This document shows positions 8,366 to 18,990 of a stretch of 64,000 bases of DNA, one piece after another (position 1 is the first letter of the stretch; each line of letters starts with the position of its first letter). The DNA lies in the NCBI RefSeq assembly GCF_000718135.1, contig NZ_JOEM01000005.1, positions 248,001 to 312,000 of the forward strand. The letters are read 5' to 3'. Below the pieces are notes generated by a model. The model searched no databases and had not been told where the DNA came from. It saw only the letters and a program-made list of their open reading frames with translations. This DNA is from Streptomyces cyaneofuscatus (GTDB taxonomy: Bacteria; Actinomycetota; Actinomycetes; Streptomycetales; Streptomycetaceae). The position numbers and the translations under genes are program-made.

Positions 8366-9070
8366 CTACGCAGGAAGCCCGTTGCGGTGGGAGACGCGGC
8401 GGGCGGCGGCCAGGAGGGCATGGATTTGCGGGCCCGCCTGGTCGATGTCGGTCACGGGCTTGGGGAAGGGCAGCCGTACGTCGCGGTGGCTGCGCGGGTA
8501 TTCCAGGCGCAGCGTCACGCCGTACCGGTCCATCGCCAGCGGCACCGCCCGCACCATCCCCCGCTCCGGGTGGGGGCGGACGAGGCGCAGCAGCAGGGGC
8601 ACGAGCTCGCTGTGGTCGTCGACCAGGTGCGTCAGCATGCCCGCCTCGCAGGCGGCGACCGGGTCGGTCTCGGTCTGCTCCAGCTCTTCGAGGGTGATGA
8701 AGGTGCGGCCCTCGGTGTCCTCCAGGACCGCCTGGCCGAACTCCATGCAGGTGGAGCTCTCGGTGTCCGTGCTGTACGGGGCGGCCAGCAGGCCGGTCAC
8801 CGTGACCCGGGCCCGCAGCCGCTCGCGTACGGGGGTGGGGGCGATGTCCGTGAACTCCAGGCGGGCCGGGACCCGCTCACCGGCCGGGGCGTGACCGCCC
8901 TCGGTGGGGGCGTGCAGGTGGATGTGGCCCATCGCCCCCGTGCCGTCCAGGCGGCGGACTTCGGTCTGCACCCCGTCGCTCACCACCGTCATCGAGTGGG
9001 CGACGACGAGGATCGACCGGACGCGCTCGGCGCGGGTCGGCTGCGTGGCACGGGCGCTGAAAGGACGCAT
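8366..9070 (-). CDS. DUF2470 protein, heme/iron-associated PPOX-like family
   Basis: The 234-residue product has an N-terminal split-barrel-like part and a C-terminal DUF2470 domain: THLVDDHSELVPLLLRLVRPH, then GVTLRLEYPR and VRLPFPKPVTDIDQAG. DUF2470 domains occur in heme-handling relatives of pyridoxamine-phosphate oxidase; the exact role here is not known to me. The ATG at 9070 (MRPFSARATQPT) is preferred over a codon 39 bases upstream because the extra residues look non-conserved. A 19-bp iron-box palindrome lies 40 bases upstream, so expression should rise when iron is scarce. That fits heme or siderophore metabolism. Confidence 0.82.
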   Translation of the reverse strand: MRPFSARATQPTRAERVRSILVVAHSMTVVSDGVQTEVRRLDGTGAMGHIHLHAPTEGGHAPAGERVPARLEFTDIAPTPVRERLRARVTVTGLLAAPYSTDTESSTCMEFGQAVLEDTEGRTFITLEELEQTETDPVAACEAGMLTHLVDDHSELVPLLLRLVRPHPERGMVRAVPLAMDRYGVTLRLEYPRSHRDVRLPFPKPVTDIDQAGPQIHALLAAARRVSHRNGLPA

Positions 9071-9109
9071 CCGAGTTCTCCAGAGGCGGTCAGGAACCCA
9101 AGCGGTCAC

Positions 9110-9128
9110 TTAGGTATGCCTAACCTAA
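9110..9128 (-). promoter_or_regulatory. Iron box (DmdR/IdeR operator) of the DUF2470 gene
   Basis: TTAGGTATGCCTAACCTAA matches the actinobacterial iron-box consensus TTAGGTTAGGCTAACCTAA except near the centre, and is a near-perfect inverted repeat. Its position 40 bases upstream of the start codon suits repression by Fe(II)-DmdR1. Confidence 0.85.
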
Positions 9129-9197
9129 CCCACGATGCGCGGGTCGGGGTAGTCCGCTGCACGGATCGGTCCCCCGCGTCACTCCTGCGGGGTCCCC

Positions 9198-11432
9198 TCA
9201 GAGCTGGAGATCGCTGTGCAGCGCCGCCGCGAGGCCGACCTCCGTGTTGTCCGCCTGGCCCCGCTCGAAGGCGCGCTGGTACGCCTCGTCGCCCACCGCC
9301 GCCCGGGCCTGGAGCTCGCAGGTCTCGCGGACCGGGCCCAGCTCCGGCGTACCGCGCTGGGGGTGGCCGACCATCCGCCAGTACGCGTGCCCGGTGCCGT
9401 ACACCCGGGCGGCCTGGGCCCCCGCGCCCTGGGCGGCGATCGCGGCGGCCAGAATGTCCAGGCCCAGCGCGATGCCGAAGCTGTCCCGGAGCCGGTGCTT
9501 GCCCGCGAGCATGGCCCGGGCGTGGACGGCGGAGGCCTCCGGGCGGCCCTGGAGCAGGGCGATCAGGGCGAGCTGGTAGTCGGCGTAGGAGCGGGTCCAG
9601 TATTCGCCGCCCCGCTCGCAGGACCGGCGCAGCGCGGCGGCGGCCCGCCCGGACTCGGCGAGCCGGCCGAGCGCGGTGAGCGCGAAGACGGTGATGAGGC
9701 GGCAGCGCAGCCGGTGGGCGGACTCCAGGGGCGCGGAGTCCCCGCCGGGCTCGGAGGCGGTGGACTCGGACGCGGTGGGCTCACAGGCGCCGGGCTCGTA
9801 AGCACCGGGACCGGAGGCGGCGGGGTCGCGCGCCGTGTCGGTCGCGGTGGCCCGCCGTCCCTCGGGACCCCCGTCCGGAGGGGCCGTCTCCGTCATCCGC
9901 AGCACCCGTTCCGCCGCCTCCAGGGCCGCCGCGGGCTCGCCGTTCATCAGCTGGGTGAGGCCGGAGAGGTACGTGGCGCCGAGCATGCCCTCGTCGTCGT
10001 GGTCGTACAGCGCGATGGCCGTGCAGAGCGCCCCGTACTTCTCGGCGGTCGCGAAGTCGCCCTGGAGCAGCGCCGCGACGCCCAGCACCCACTGGAGCCG
10101 GGTCCGGTGCGGGCCCTCCACCGGGCCGGCGTCCAGGGCCCGTTGGGCGTAGCCGCGGGCCTCCGACAGATGGCCGCAGCAGGCCCAGAAGAAGCCGACC
10201 CGGCCGGCCATCTCCTGGGCCCCCGCCACATCGTGGGCGAGCAGGTGGTCCAGGGCGGCGCACAGGTCCAGGTGGGCGTCGGCGACCGTGTGGTACCAGG
10301 TGATCTGGTCGGGGCCGGTCCAGCCTTCGTGGGCGCGGCGGGCCAGGCCGAGGAAGCTCTTCGCGTGCCGGTCGGCGGCGGCCCGCTCCTCGCCGAGTTC
10401 AGCGAGCCACATGCGGCCGTACTCGCGCAGGGTGTCGAGCATCCGGTAGCGGGTGCCGTCGCGCTGGACGACGGACTGGGCGACGAGCCCTTGCAGCGCC
10501 CGGTCCACGTCGTGAGGGGTGAGCGGCCCCCCGGTGCACACCTCGCGGGCGGTCTCCTCGTCGAAGTCCGTACGCAGCACGGTGAGGCGGGCCCACAGGA
10601 GCCGCTCCAGCGGGGTGCAGAGCTCGTGGCTCCACCCGATCGTCGTGCGCAGGGTGCGGTGGCGGCGAGGCCAGAGGGAGTTGTCGGCGAGGAGGTCGAG
10701 GCGGGAGGCGGTGAGGTCCTCGGCGTCGACCGGGGCGTCGAAGCGGGTCCCGATGCGGGTGGCGAGCTGGGCCACGGTGTGGCGGCCGATGCCCGCGGCG
10801 GCCAGTTCGATGGCGAGCGGGATGCCTTCGAGGCGGCGGCAGATGTCGGCGGCGGCCGCCCGGTCCCCCGGCGCGTCGAGCCCCGCCCGGGGGTCGCCCG
10901 CGCGGAGCCGGTCCTCGAAGAGCTGGAGCGCGTCGGGGGCGCCGTCCACCGGGAGCGGCTGAATGCGTACGGCGTGCTCGCCCCGGGTGCCCAGCGGTTG
11001 CCTGCTGGTGACCAGGACGGTCAGGCCGGGCGAGGTGGTGAGCAGCTCGGCCAGCAGGTGGGAGCAGGGGGCGCGGAGGTGTTCGGCGGAGTCCAGGACG
11101 AGCAGGAGGCGCTTGTCGCTGAGCCATTCGCAGAGCGCCTCGACGGGCATCCGCAGGGTGTGGTCCGCCAGCCCGACCGCGTCGGAGACGGTGGGGAGCA
11201 GGAGCGCGTCGTCGTAGAGCGGGGAGAGGTCGGCCCACCAGGCACCGTCCGGGTAGCGGTCGGCGGCCGCGCGGGCGGCGCGGAGCGCGAGCCGGGTCTT
11301 GCCGACGCCGCCGGGCCCGATCAGGGTGGTCATCCGCCGCGTGGCCAACGCGGTTTCCAGCCGGCCCAGTTCGGCCCGCCTCCCGACGAAGCTGCTCGTC
11401 TCATCGGGAAGGAATCCCACCTTGGTCATCAT
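9198..11432 (-). CDS. AfsR/LuxR-type NB-ARC ATPase without a DNA-binding domain
   Basis: This 744-residue protein starts with DETSSFVGRRAEL, typical of the AAA/NB-ARC module of large streptomycete regulators. The Walker A loop is GPGGVGKTRLALRAA and the Walker B region is RLLLVLDSAEHL, followed by VLVTSRQPLG and GIPLAIELAA. After a winged-helix-like region (YRMLDTLREYGR) comes a helical TPR-like half, interrupted at about residues 465-500 by a Ser/Glu/Pro-rich linker. Relatives usually carry an N-terminal SARP or a C-terminal LuxR helix-turn-helix. Here the start is next to the ATPase and the stop follows DEAYQRAFERGQADNTEVGL, where a LuxR domain would begin, so neither is present. It may act through a partner or be a truncated regulator. 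Confidence 0.85.
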   Translation of the reverse strand: MMTKVGFLPDETSSFVGRRAELGRLETALATRRMTTLIGPGGVGKTRLALRAARAAADRYPDGAWWADLSPLYDDALLLPTVSDAVGLADHTLRMPVEALCEWLSDKRLLLVLDSAEHLRAPCSHLLAELLTTSPGLTVLVTSRQPLGTRGEHAVRIQPLPVDGAPDALQLFEDRLRAGDPRAGLDAPGDRAAAADICRRLEGIPLAIELAAAGIGRHTVAQLATRIGTRFDAPVDAEDLTASRLDLLADNSLWPRRHRTLRTTIGWSHELCTPLERLLWARLTVLRTDFDEETAREVCTGGPLTPHDVDRALQGLVAQSVVQRDGTRYRMLDTLREYGRMWLAELGEERAAADRHAKSFLGLARRAHEGWTGPDQITWYHTVADAHLDLCAALDHLLAHDVAGAQEMAGRVGFFWACCGHLSEARGYAQRALDAGPVEGPHRTRLQWVLGVAALLQGDFATAEKYGALCTAIALYDHDDEGMLGATYLSGLTQLMNGEPAAALEAAERVLRMTETAPPDGGPEGRRATATDTARDPAASGPGAYEPGACEPTASESTASEPGGDSAPLESAHRLRCRLITVFALTALGRLAESGRAAAALRRSCERGGEYWTRSYADYQLALIALLQGRPEASAVHARAMLAGKHRLRDSFGIALGLDILAAAIAAQGAGAQAARVYGTGHAYWRMVGHPQRGTPELGPVRETCELQARAAVGDEAYQRAFERGQADNTEVGLAAALHSDLQL

Positions 11433-11503
11433 CACCGTCCGGCACGCTGGGGCAGAGGGCGCCGGTGAGCCGGCCGCCCCGGGGCGGGGCGCCTGCCGCA
11501 CGG

Positions 11504-11552
11504 ACCGGGCCGGTCCCGCCTCCCTCTGCCGGGGAGGCGGGACCGGCCCGGT
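11504..11552 (-). terminator. 20-bp perfect hairpin terminator of the amylopullulanase gene
   Basis: The arms 11504-11523 (ACCGGGCCGGTCCCGCCTCC) and 11533-11552 are perfect complements with a 9-nt loop. The hairpin lies 67 bases beyond the amylopullulanase stop and upstream of the NB-ARC gene. Confidence 0.88.
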
Positions 11553-11618
11553 GGTGGACCAGGACGGCTGTCGCGGCTCCATCGCCGACGTCTGCCGTCA
11601 CCGTAGTGCCGGTGGGAG

Positions 11619-14600
11619 TCAGCGCAGGACGAAGACCGCCGCCGTGCGTCCCGGTACGGTGAAACTGGCTGATTTCGCGTCGTACCTGGCTCGTTTGACC
11701 GTAAGATCCGCCCCCTTGGCCTGGACCGGGTGCAGGGCGTACGCCTTCCCGACCGGCGCGGCGAGCCGTTGGGTCGCGGTGTCCGGGGTGGCGTTGAGGA
11801 CGACCGCCAGCTTGCCCAGGCGCATGGTGATCACGCCGGGGGTCTCGTCCTTGCCGGAGAGCGGGAAGGACAGAGCGGACTGCACCTGCCCGGTGGTGGA
11901 GAGCGAGAACTCCTTCTCGGTCGTACGGATGGTGAGCAGGTCGCGATAGGCGGCCGAGGCGCCGTCGATCTGGGCGCACTGGGGGGCGATCGTGGCGGAG
12001 GCCGTCAGCAGCGGCTTCGCGTACGACCACTTGTCCTGGTTGTCGGCGGCGGGCGGCAGGCCCCGGCCGAAGCCGTTGCCGTCACAGCAGTCCCAGTGCA
12101 GGGCGTTGAACCAGTCGCCGCTGTCGTAGGAGTTGCGGTCCAGCGACTTGGAGCGCAGCAGGTCGGTGCCCGCCTGGGAAAGCGAGGGTCCCTGCGACAG
12201 GACGGAGGCGGCCATGGCGACCACCTGGGCCCTGGCCCGGCTCTCGGCCGTGGTGGAGACCGGGAGCTTGAAGGCGAGGGTGTCGAAGAGCGTCTCGTTG
12301 TCGTGGGCGTCGGAGTAGGCCAGCGCGTCGCCGGGGACGGCCGCGTAACCGGCGGGCGCCCCGTTGTAGTCGACGTCCGAGCCCTTGACCGTACGGCCGG
12401 AGGTGTCGGTGAAGGTGTAGTCGGCGAGGTTGCCGGTGAGCCCGACCTTGATCAGGTCCTGGTAGTGCAGCAGCCGGGCCTTCTGCTCGGCGCGGGTCCC
12501 GTTGGCGGGCGAGAAGTTGGGGTCGGTGTAGAGGCCTGAGGCGAAGCCCTGGACGCCGGGGTCCTCGTCGAAGGGGCCGCCGCCGCGCACGGCGTCACGG
12601 GCCCGGTCGGAGAAGGTCGCGATGCCGGTGCCGGCCATGTTCTTCTGGGTGGCCTGGACGAAGCGGGCGTCGTCCGCGATCTCGCCGAAGTTCCAGCCCT
12701 CCCCGTACAGGATGATCTTCTTGCCGTCGACGCCGTCCTTGGCGAGCGTGAGCCGGTCCAGCGCCTTGCGGACCTGCAGGATGTTGTCCTTGGGGTGGTG
12801 ACCCATCAGGTCGAAGCGGAAGCCGTCGACCTTGTACTCCTTCGCCCAGGTGACGATCGAGTCCACGACGAGCTTGCCCATCATGGTGTTCTCGGGCGCG
12901 GTGTTGGCGCAGCAGGTGGAGGTGGCGACGGTGCCGTCCTCCAGGAGCCGCTGGTAGTAGCCCGGCACGATCCGGTCCAGCACCGACTTGTCGTCCTGGC
13001 CGGAGGCGACGGTGTGGTTGTAGACGACGTCCATGACCGTGCGCAGCCCGGCCTGGTTGAGGCCCTGGACCATCTGCCGGAACTCGACGGTGCGCTTGGT
13101 GCCGTCGGGGTCGGAGGCGTACGAGCCTTCGGGGACGGTGTAGTGGAAGGGGTCGTAGCCCCAGTTGAACCCGTCCTTGGCGGCGGCCTTGCTCACGCAG
13201 GCCTGCTGCTCCTCGGAGTCGGGGGCGTAGACGTGCAGGTCGCACGCGGGCTTGGCCCGGTCCTTCTTCTTCTCGGGGATGGTCCCGATGTCGAAGACGG
13301 GCAGCAGGTGGACGTAGCTGGTGCCGGAGTCCGCGAGCTTCTTCAGGTGCCGCATGCCCTTGGACCGGGTGTCGGTGAAGGCCAGATACTCACCCGGGTG
13401 GGTCGCCGTGCGGTCCGTGATCGAGAAGTCCCGGACGTGCAGCTCCTGGATCTGGGCGTCCCGCAGCGGGGTGGCGGCGGGCTTCTTCAGGCCGGACCAG
13501 CCGCTCGGCGCCAGCTTCGGGTCGGTGAGGTCGACGACGAGGCTGCGGGTGGAGTCGGCGGTCAGGGCTGTGGAATAGGGGTCGGTGACCTTGTTGGTGA
13601 CGAGCTTCTGGACGGTGGGCGCCCAGACGGTGACGGCGTACCGGTAGGGCTTGCCCCGCCAGTCCTTCTTCCCGGTGACCGACCAGACGCCGGTGCGGTC
13701 GTCGCGCTTCATCTCGTGCGTACGGCCGTCGAGTTCGAGGGCGACGGCCTGGGCGGTCGGGGCCCACACGGAAAGGGTGGGCACCGACTTACGGAAGACC
13801 GGGCCGAGTTCGGCAGAGGCCGCCTTCTTCCCGTACAGGTCGTCCAGGATGCCCGCCGTCTGTACGCCGGTTGCCGCGAGCAGAGCGCCGTTGGCCGCGC
13901 GCTGGGTGGCGATGAGCTGGCCGCGCAGGGACTCGCGGACCCGGTCGCGGTCGCGCGGGTCGACGGTGAAGGCCGGATAGTCCTTCAGGTGCGGGAACTT
14001 GGCCTTCTGCGCGTCACTGAGCGCGGCCGCGGTGAGCCGCAGCCACTGGCCCTCGTCGGAGAGCGCCCCGCCAACAACGGAGATGCCGCCCTTCTTGGCA
14101 TACACGAGCTGCTGGCTGGTGGCGTCGGTCGTCTTCACCTTCCAGACGACGGTGTCCGCGTCGATCCACTGCGCCTCGGCCTTGGTCAGGTCTGGGGCCG
14201 CGCCCCCACCGACCTGCGGGAGCAGGTAGCCGGGCTTTCCGCCGAGCATCCAGACCTCGTGGCCGTACGTCGCCAGGTCGAGGGACTGGTCGCTGGGGAG
14301 GTCCTTCTCGTCACCCTTGTGCAGGATGTAGCTGAGCGAGGTGGCCCCGTCGACGAGCGGCACCTCGAAGGTGACCCCGTACGCGTTCTTCTTCACCGGC
14401 ATCAGCGGCTTGGCCCAGTCGGTGGGCTCCTTGGCACCGGTCCAGGTGTGCAGCCCCCAGCCGTCGTAATTCCCGTCGGCCCGGTGGTAGTTGAGGACGG
14501 CCTTCGTCTTGTCCTGCGGCGGCGCCTCGGGGGCTTCGACCGCCTGCCCGTCCTTGCCCTGCTCGATCCAGACCTGCCCGGTCCCCCCGAGGTCGATGGT

Positions 14601-16937
14601 CCGCCGCGGCCCGTCCGCCGTGCCGTTCTTCTCGACGGTGTACGGGACGGAGTCCGTGCCCTTCTCCAGGTCGATCCAGGCGAACGCACCGTACGCGTCA
14701 AGCCCGATGAACTCGGCTGTCTTGTCACCGGACTTGAGCTGCCAGCCCTCGTAGTCGTCGTCCGCACGCTGGTAGTGGACGACGGCCCGGTCCCGCTCGA
14801 TCGCGACGGGCTTCGGCGTCGGCGGGGTCTGGCCGGCGGTGGTGGCGGCGAGAGCACTGGAGGTGCGGCCCGCCCGGTCGATGACAACGGCCTTGTAGCG
14901 CAGGGGCGTTCCCGCCTTGACGGTCTCGTCAAGATACTGCGTGACCTTGTACGGGGCGTGGTCGGCCGAACCGAGCGTCTGCCACTTCCCGTTGCCCACC
15001 TGGGCGGCGAAGACGACCCGGTTGAGCTGCCCGCCGTCCACGTCGGCCGTGATCTCGACGGTGCCGGTGGCGCCGGCGGCCGGGGCCTTCAGCGCGATCG
15101 CGGGCTTGGCGGCGGGAGCGCCGAGGGGCTTGTCCGCGCGCAGCACGATGCTGGAGAGGTCGGGCACGGTGACGGTGACCTTCTTGTCCGCGCCACTGCG
15201 GACCGCGCCGGAACCGCCGTACAGCGTACGGAAGTTGGTCCCGGCCGACTCGGTGGTCAGCTGGACCTTCTTCGGGGTTGCCGCGTTGTTGGAGGCGACG
15301 AGGTACTCGTACGGCCGCTTGGCGTCGATACGGGAGGTGGCGTACACGGACCCCTCTGCATACCGCTCGCTCTGCGCGCCGTCCCGCAGCGCCGGGTGCT
15401 CCTTGGTGAGCTTCGCGAGCCCGGCGATGGAGCGGTAGATCGGGTGCTTCGTGTCGTACGCGTCCGAGGCGTGGGTACGGTCGGTGCCGAGCTGGTCGTC
15501 GTCCAGGTAGTCGGCGGTCTGCGAGGCGAAGAGGGTCTGGCGGGAGTCCTTGTCGCCGCCCGCGCCGGTGAAGCCCTGCTCGTCGCCGTAGTAGATCACC
15601 GGGTTGCCGCGGCCGAGGAACATCAGCTCGTTGGCGAGCCGGGCCCGCTTCAGCAGCTCCGCGTCATCGGCCTGCGGGTTGTCCTGCTTGAGGAAGGTCC
15701 CGATGCGGCCCATGTCGTGGTTGCCGAGGAAGGTGACCTGCTCGTAGGCGTTGGCCTTGTCCGTGGTGTAGCGGTAGTCGTTGCCGTACACCGAGGCGAG
15801 CCGGTCCGCCGGGGCGCCCTGGGAGGCGAACTGGCGGGCGGCCTCCTGGAAGGGGAAGTCGAGCGTCGAGTCCAGGCGGCCCCGCGTGACGTACGGCGAG
15901 GTGATCGCCGGGTCGGCGGAGTAGACCTCACCGAACATGAAGAAGTCGTCCCGGCCCCGCTTGGCGGCGTACGCGTCGAGCGCGGTGGCCCACTGGGTCC
16001 AGAAGTCCAGGTCGACGTGTTTGACCGTATCGATGCGGAACCCGTCGATATCGAAGTCGCGGACCCACTTCTCGTAGATCTTCTCCATGCCCTTCACGAC
16101 CTCGGGACGCTCGGTCCACAGGTCGTCGAGGCCGGAGAAGTCGCCGTACTCGTTGGACTCGCCGGCCCACGTCGAGTCGCCCCGGTTGTGGTACATCGTC
16201 GGGTCGTTGAGCCAGGACGGGACCTTCTTCTCCGTGCCGGCGGTCTGCACCGGGGTGTACGGGAAGGAGTCCTCGTCCACCTTCTTGACGCCGTCGCGGT
16301 CGTCGAAGGGGCGACCGGTGCTGTCGAGGTAGGGGAAGGCGCCCTTGGGCTTGTAGCCGTAGGCCTTCTCCGCGTAGTCGACGGTGTCGGCGGTGTGGTT
16401 GGTGATGACGTCGAAGAAGACCTTCATGCCCTTGGCGTGGGCCTTGTCGATCAGCTTCTCCAGGTCGGCGTTGGTGCCGAAGTGCGGGTCGACCTCGGTG
16501 AAGTCGGTGATCCAGTAACCGTGGTAGCCGGCCGAGGCGTCCTTGCCGGTGCCCTGGACGGGCCGGTTCTTGAAGATCGGGGCCATCCAGATGGCGGTGG
16601 TGCCGAGGCCCTTGATGTAGTCGAGCTTCTGGGTCAGGCCCTTGAGGTCGCCGCCTTGGTAGAACCCCTTGTCGGTGGGGTCGAAGCCGTGCTCCAGGCG
16701 CGAACCCTTCAGCCCGCCCCGGTCGTTGGCGGTGGTGCCGTTGGCGAACCGGTCCGGCAGCACGAAGTAGAACTGCTCGCGCGTGAGGTCGTGCCGGGCT
16801 GCCTCCTTCGCCAGTTTCGCGTCGGACGGCGGTGCGGGCGGTCGGGGCGATGCGGCGGCGGTGGCCGCAGGGACGACGGGCAGCAGCGCCACGCAGAGCG
16901 CGGCGATCACCCCTCGCCTGAGGGTGGTTGTGGACAC
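11619..16937 (-). CDS. Secreted bifunctional amylopullulanase: alpha-amylase fused to pullulanase
   Basis: This 1772-residue exoenzyme carries two GH13 catalytic modules. After a signal peptide ([19 protein letters not shown]) the first module has [12 protein letters not shown] (nucleophile), FMFGEVYS (acid/base) and FLGNHD. Two starch-binding PUD-like repeats follow ([16 protein letters not shown] and [19 protein letters not shown]). The pullulanase half has a CBM48-like entry ([14 protein letters not shown]) and [34 protein letters not shown] and SDAHDNET. Both catalytic sets are intact, so it should cut both alpha-1,4 and alpha-1,6 bonds of starch. The GTG at 16937 precedes the signal peptide with GAGGAG upstream. 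It lies 85 bases after the alpha-amylase gene with a hairpin between. Confidence 0.93.
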   Translation of the reverse strand: MSTTTLRRGVIAALCVALLPVVPAATAAASPRPPAPPSDAKLAKEAARHDLTREQFYFVLPDRFANGTTANDRGGLKGSRLEHGFDPTDKGFYQGGDLKGLTQKLDYIKGLGTTAIWMAPIFKNRPVQGTGKDASAGYHGYWITDFTEVDPHFGTNADLEKLIDKAHAKGMKVFFDVITNHTADTVDYAEKAYGYKPKGAFPYLDSTGRPFDDRDGVKKVDEDSFPYTPVQTAGTEKKVPSWLNDPTMYHNRGDSTWAGESNEYGDFSGLDDLWTERPEVVKGMEKIYEKWVRDFDIDGFRIDTVKHVDLDFWTQWATALDAYAAKRGRDDFFMFGEVYSADPAITSPYVTRGRLDSTLDFPFQEAARQFASQGAPADRLASVYGNDYRYTTDKANAYEQVTFLGNHDMGRIGTFLKQDNPQADDAELLKRARLANELMFLGRGNPVIYYGDEQGFTGAGGDKDSRQTLFASQTADYLDDDQLGTDRTHASDAYDTKHPIYRSIAGLAKLTKEHPALRDGAQSERYAEGSVYATSRIDAKRPYEYLVASNNAATPKKVQLTTESAGTNFRTLYGGSGAVRSGADKKVTVTVPDLSSIVLRADKPLGAPAAKPAIALKAPAAGATGTVEITADVDGGQLNRVVFAAQVGNGKWQTLGSADHAPYKVTQYLDETVKAGTPLRYKAVVIDRAGRTSSALAATTAGQTPPTPKPVAIERDRAVVHYQRADDDYEGWQLKSGDKTAEFIGLDAYGAFAWIDLEKGTDSVPYTVEKNGTADGPRRTIDLGGTGQVWIEQGKDGQAVEAPEAPPQDKTKAVLNYHRADGNYDGWGLHTWTGAKEPTDWAKPLMPVKKNAYGVTFEVPLVDGATSLSYILHKGDEKDLPSDQSLDLATYGHEVWMLGGKPGYLLPQVGGGAAPDLTKAEAQWIDADTVVWKVKTTDATSQQLVYAKKGGISVVGGALSDEGQWLRLTAAALSDAQKAKFPHLKDYPAFTVDPRDRDRVRESLRGQLIATQRAANGALLAATGVQTAGILDDLYGKKAASAELGPVFRKSVPTLSVWAPTAQAVALELDGRTHEMKRDDRTGVWSVTGKKDWRGKPYRYAVTVWAPTVQKLVTNKVTDPYSTALTADSTRSLVVDLTDPKLAPSGWSGLKKPAATPLRDAQIQELHVRDFSITDRTATHPGEYLAFTDTRSKGMRHLKKLADSGTSYVHLLPVFDIGTIPEKKKDRAKPACDLHVYAPDSEEQQACVSKAAAKDGFNWGYDPFHYTVPEGSYASDPDGTKRTVEFRQMVQGLNQAGLRTVMDVVYNHTVASGQDDKSVLDRIVPGYYQRLLEDGTVATSTCCANTAPENTMMGKLVVDSIVTWAKEYKVDGFRFDLMGHHPKDNILQVRKALDRLTLAKDGVDGKKIILYGEGWNFGEIADDARFVQATQKNMAGTGIATFSDRARDAVRGGGPFDEDPGVQGFASGLYTDPNFSPANGTRAEQKARLLHYQDLIKVGLTGNLADYTFTDTSGRTVKGSDVDYNGAPAGYAAVPGDALAYSDAHDNETLFDTLAFKLPVSTTAESRARAQVVAMAASVLSQGPSLSQAGTDLLRSKSLDRNSYDSGDWFNALHWDCCDGNGFGRGLPPAADNQDKWSYAKPLLTASATIAPQCAQIDGASAAYRDLLTIRTTEKEFSLSTTGQVQSALSFPLSGKDETPGVITMRLGKLAVVLNATPDTATQRLAAPVGKAYALHPVQAKGADLTVKRARYDAKSASFTVPGRTAAVFVLR

Positions 16938-16978
16938 GAGAGGGGTGCTCCTCGGCTGGTGTGGCAGGAGGGTTGGCT

Positions 16979-17009
16979 GTGGGCCGGAGGCAGCGCGCCT
17001 CCGGCCCAC
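16979..17009 (-). terminator. 12-bp hairpin between amylase and amylopullulanase genes
   Basis: GTGGGCCGGAGG (16979-16990) pairs with CCTCCGGCCCAC (16998-17009) around a 7-nt loop, 13 bases after the amylase stop. It may end or attenuate the amylase transcript before the amylopullulanase gene. Confidence 0.8.
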
Positions 17010-17022
17010 GGGGAGCTACGGG

Positions 17023-18759
17023 TCAGCTGCGCCAGACGTCGGCGGTCAGCGTGACCTTTCCGGAGGTCGGGACGGTGGCGGTGCGGTTGGCGCCGCTCTC
17101 CCAGGTGACGTTGCCTTGTCCGTCCTTGCGGAGGTACTTGTACGCGAACGACGTCCCGGCGGGCAGGTTCACGTCCAGCTTCCAGACGGGGTACGTGGCC
17201 GGGTCGAGCTTCAGGGCGGCCGCCGGGTTCCAGTTGCCGAGGGCGGCCTGGTCACCGGTGACGTAGATGTTCTGGCCGAGCTGGGTGGTGGCGTTGACGC
17301 CGAAGGAGGCGCCGGACTGGCCGTTGCCCGGCCCCGGGTCGGGGTTGGAGCCGCCGCCACCGGAGCACGTACGGGCGTTGGCGTGCAGGGCCACGGCCGT
17401 ACCGGCGCCGAGCGTGGCGGTGAACTGGCCGGAGCCGTTGACCGTGACGCCCCGGCCGCTCTGCACGTCGCAGTAGTCACCGGCCGGCAGCGAGGTCTGG
17501 AAGGTCCGGGTGAGCGAGGAGCCCTCGTGGTTGATGGCCACGTACGCCTTGTTCCCCCGGCCGAAGGCGATCTGGTCGGCGCCGTTGTCCCACCAGTTGG
17601 TGACGGCCTGGCCGCGTGCGGTGTTACGGAAGCCGACCATGGAGGAGATCTCACGCCAGTCGTGCTGGCACTTCCAGCCGTCGGCGTAACAGGCGTTCAC
17701 CTGACCGCCGTTGGGAGGCCCGGCGTCGTGGTTGCTGAACTCGTAGCCGGAGTGGACGTCCGGAGAGCCGTAGGGCCAGGCCAGCATGAAGACGTTGGCG
17801 AGGGTGTAGGCGGAGCCGTATCTGTAGTTGAGGGTGTCGCCGCCGCGCTCGGTGTCGTGGTTGTCGACGAAGACACCGGACTTCCCGGACTCCATGAAGC
17901 CCCAGCCCTCGCCGAAGTTCTTCAGGTGGGCCAGGTTCTCGTTGAGGAAGACCTGCTTGAGGCTCCGCCCGTAACGGAACTCCTGGACGTCTCCGCTGCC
18001 GAGGTACTCGGAGGGCGAGACGGCCTCGCCGGCCCCGTAGATCGCCTCGTGCTTCCAGTAGACGTTCGGGTTGGTGAGCCGGGTCTTGATGTTGGCGAGG
18101 TCGGCGGCGGGCATGTGCTTGGCCGCGTCGATCCGGAAGCCGTCGACGCCGAGCGAGAGCAGGTCGTTGAGGTAACCGGCGATCTTGCCGCGTACGTAGT
18201 CCTCGCCGGTGTCCAGGTCGGCGAGGCCGACCAGTTCGCAGTTCTGGACGTTGGCGCGGTCGTTGTAGTTGGTGATCTGGGCGCGGCAGTCGTCGAGATC
18301 GCTGCCGGAATAGAGGCCCGGATAGTCGTACTTCGTGTACGACGAGCCGCCGGTGCCCGTGCCGTTGCCCGCCGCCATGTGGTTGATGACGGAGTCCGCG
18401 ATGACCTTGACCCCGGCCGAGTGACACGTGTTGACCATGGCGGAGAAGGCGGCGCGGTCCCCGAGGCGACCGGCGATCTTGTAGCTGACGGGCTGGTACG
18501 ACGTCCACCACTGGCCGCCCTGGATGTGCTCCTGGGGCGGCGAGACCTGGACGTAGCCGTAGCCCGCCGGACCGAGGGTGTCCGTGCAGGCCTTGGCTAT
18601 GGAGGCGAACTTCCACTCGAACAGCACGGCGGTGACGTCCTTGTCGCCCGGAGCGGCGGCCTGCGCGGGGGACGCGGTGCCGAATCCGGTGGGGATGACA
18701 AGAGCGGCAGCGGCGCCGGCCACGAGGGCGAGCGCGGCAGACAGGGGTCTGCGTGCCAT
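17023..18759 (-). CDS. Secreted alpha-amylase (GH13) with C-terminal CBM20 starch-binding domain
   Basis: This 578-residue enzyme hydrolyses internal alpha-1,4 bonds of extracellular starch. A signal peptide ([19 protein letters not shown], ending near SPAQAAA) is followed by a GH13 barrel with [20 protein letters not shown] (nucleophile), GAGEAVS (acid/base) and [11 protein letters not shown]. An all-beta domain and a Gly/Asp/Pro linker lead to a CBM20 with [16 protein letters not shown] and [19 protein letters not shown]. Streptomycete amylases of this size and order are well known. The ATG at 18759 has GGAGGAAAG upstream. The promoter region contains three CTTGC/GCAAG operators, so maltodextrin induction through a MalR-type repressor is expected. 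Confidence 0.96.
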   Translation of the reverse strand: MARRPLSAALALVAGAAAALVIPTGFGTASPAQAAAPGDKDVTAVLFEWKFASIAKACTDTLGPAGYGYVQVSPPQEHIQGGQWWTSYQPVSYKIAGRLGDRAAFSAMVNTCHSAGVKVIADSVINHMAAGNGTGTGGSSYTKYDYPGLYSGSDLDDCRAQITNYNDRANVQNCELVGLADLDTGEDYVRGKIAGYLNDLLSLGVDGFRIDAAKHMPAADLANIKTRLTNPNVYWKHEAIYGAGEAVSPSEYLGSGDVQEFRYGRSLKQVFLNENLAHLKNFGEGWGFMESGKSGVFVDNHDTERGGDTLNYRYGSAYTLANVFMLAWPYGSPDVHSGYEFSNHDAGPPNGGQVNACYADGWKCQHDWREISSMVGFRNTARGQAVTNWWDNGADQIAFGRGNKAYVAINHEGSSLTRTFQTSLPAGDYCDVQSGRGVTVNGSGQFTATLGAGTAVALHANARTCSGGGGSNPDPGPGNGQSGASFGVNATTQLGQNIYVTGDQAALGNWNPAAALKLDPATYPVWKLDVNLPAGTSFAYKYLRKDGQGNVTWESGANRTATVPTSGKVTLTADVWRS

Positions 18760-18847
18760 GTCTTTCCTCCTGCGGGGGTGGGGGAAACGCGGGTGACGGT
18801 GCAGCCTCAGCCGGCAACGCGCCATGCCCTCAAGGCTCCTGAAGGTT

Positions 18848-18872
18848 CTTGCTGCAAGAATGCAAACCTTGC
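18848..18872. promoter_or_regulatory. MalR-type operator 1 downstream of the amylase promoter
   Basis: CTTGCTGCAAG (18848-18858) is a perfect 11-bp palindrome. It overlaps a second, wider inverted repeat, GCAAG-N9-CTTGC (18854-18872). Bound repressor here would block elongation or initiation from the amylase promoter. Confidence 0.82.
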
Positions 18873-18967
18873 CGCGGACCAGACCGTACGAGGCCGTCAG
18901 GCGCCGGTCAACCCTTTGGACATGCCCCGCTCACATCCACGAAACAAGCCATTTTTCTTCGTGGTTT

Positions 18968-18990
18968 CTTGCTGCAAGGTCTTTCGCAAG
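18968..18990. promoter_or_regulatory. MalR-type operator 2 upstream of the amylase promoter
   Basis: The same palindrome CTTGCTGCAAG recurs at 18968-18978, followed by CTTTCGCAAG at 18981-18990. The opposite strand shares the 12-mer GAAAGACCTTGC with the malE operator region. Confidence 0.8.

Noticed and set aside
9131..9197. A frameshifted LuxR helix-turn-helix after the NB-ARC gene
   Set aside because: Only 67 bases remain before the DUF2470 control region, too few for a 60-residue domain, and no frame shows LTxREREV-like sequence.
12795..17054. A plus-strand open frame of more than 1400 codons opposite the amylopullulanase gene
   Set aside because: It is the mirror of GC-rich codon usage in the real gene; it shows no motif, has Val/Gly/Arg-biased composition, and lacks a ribosome site.
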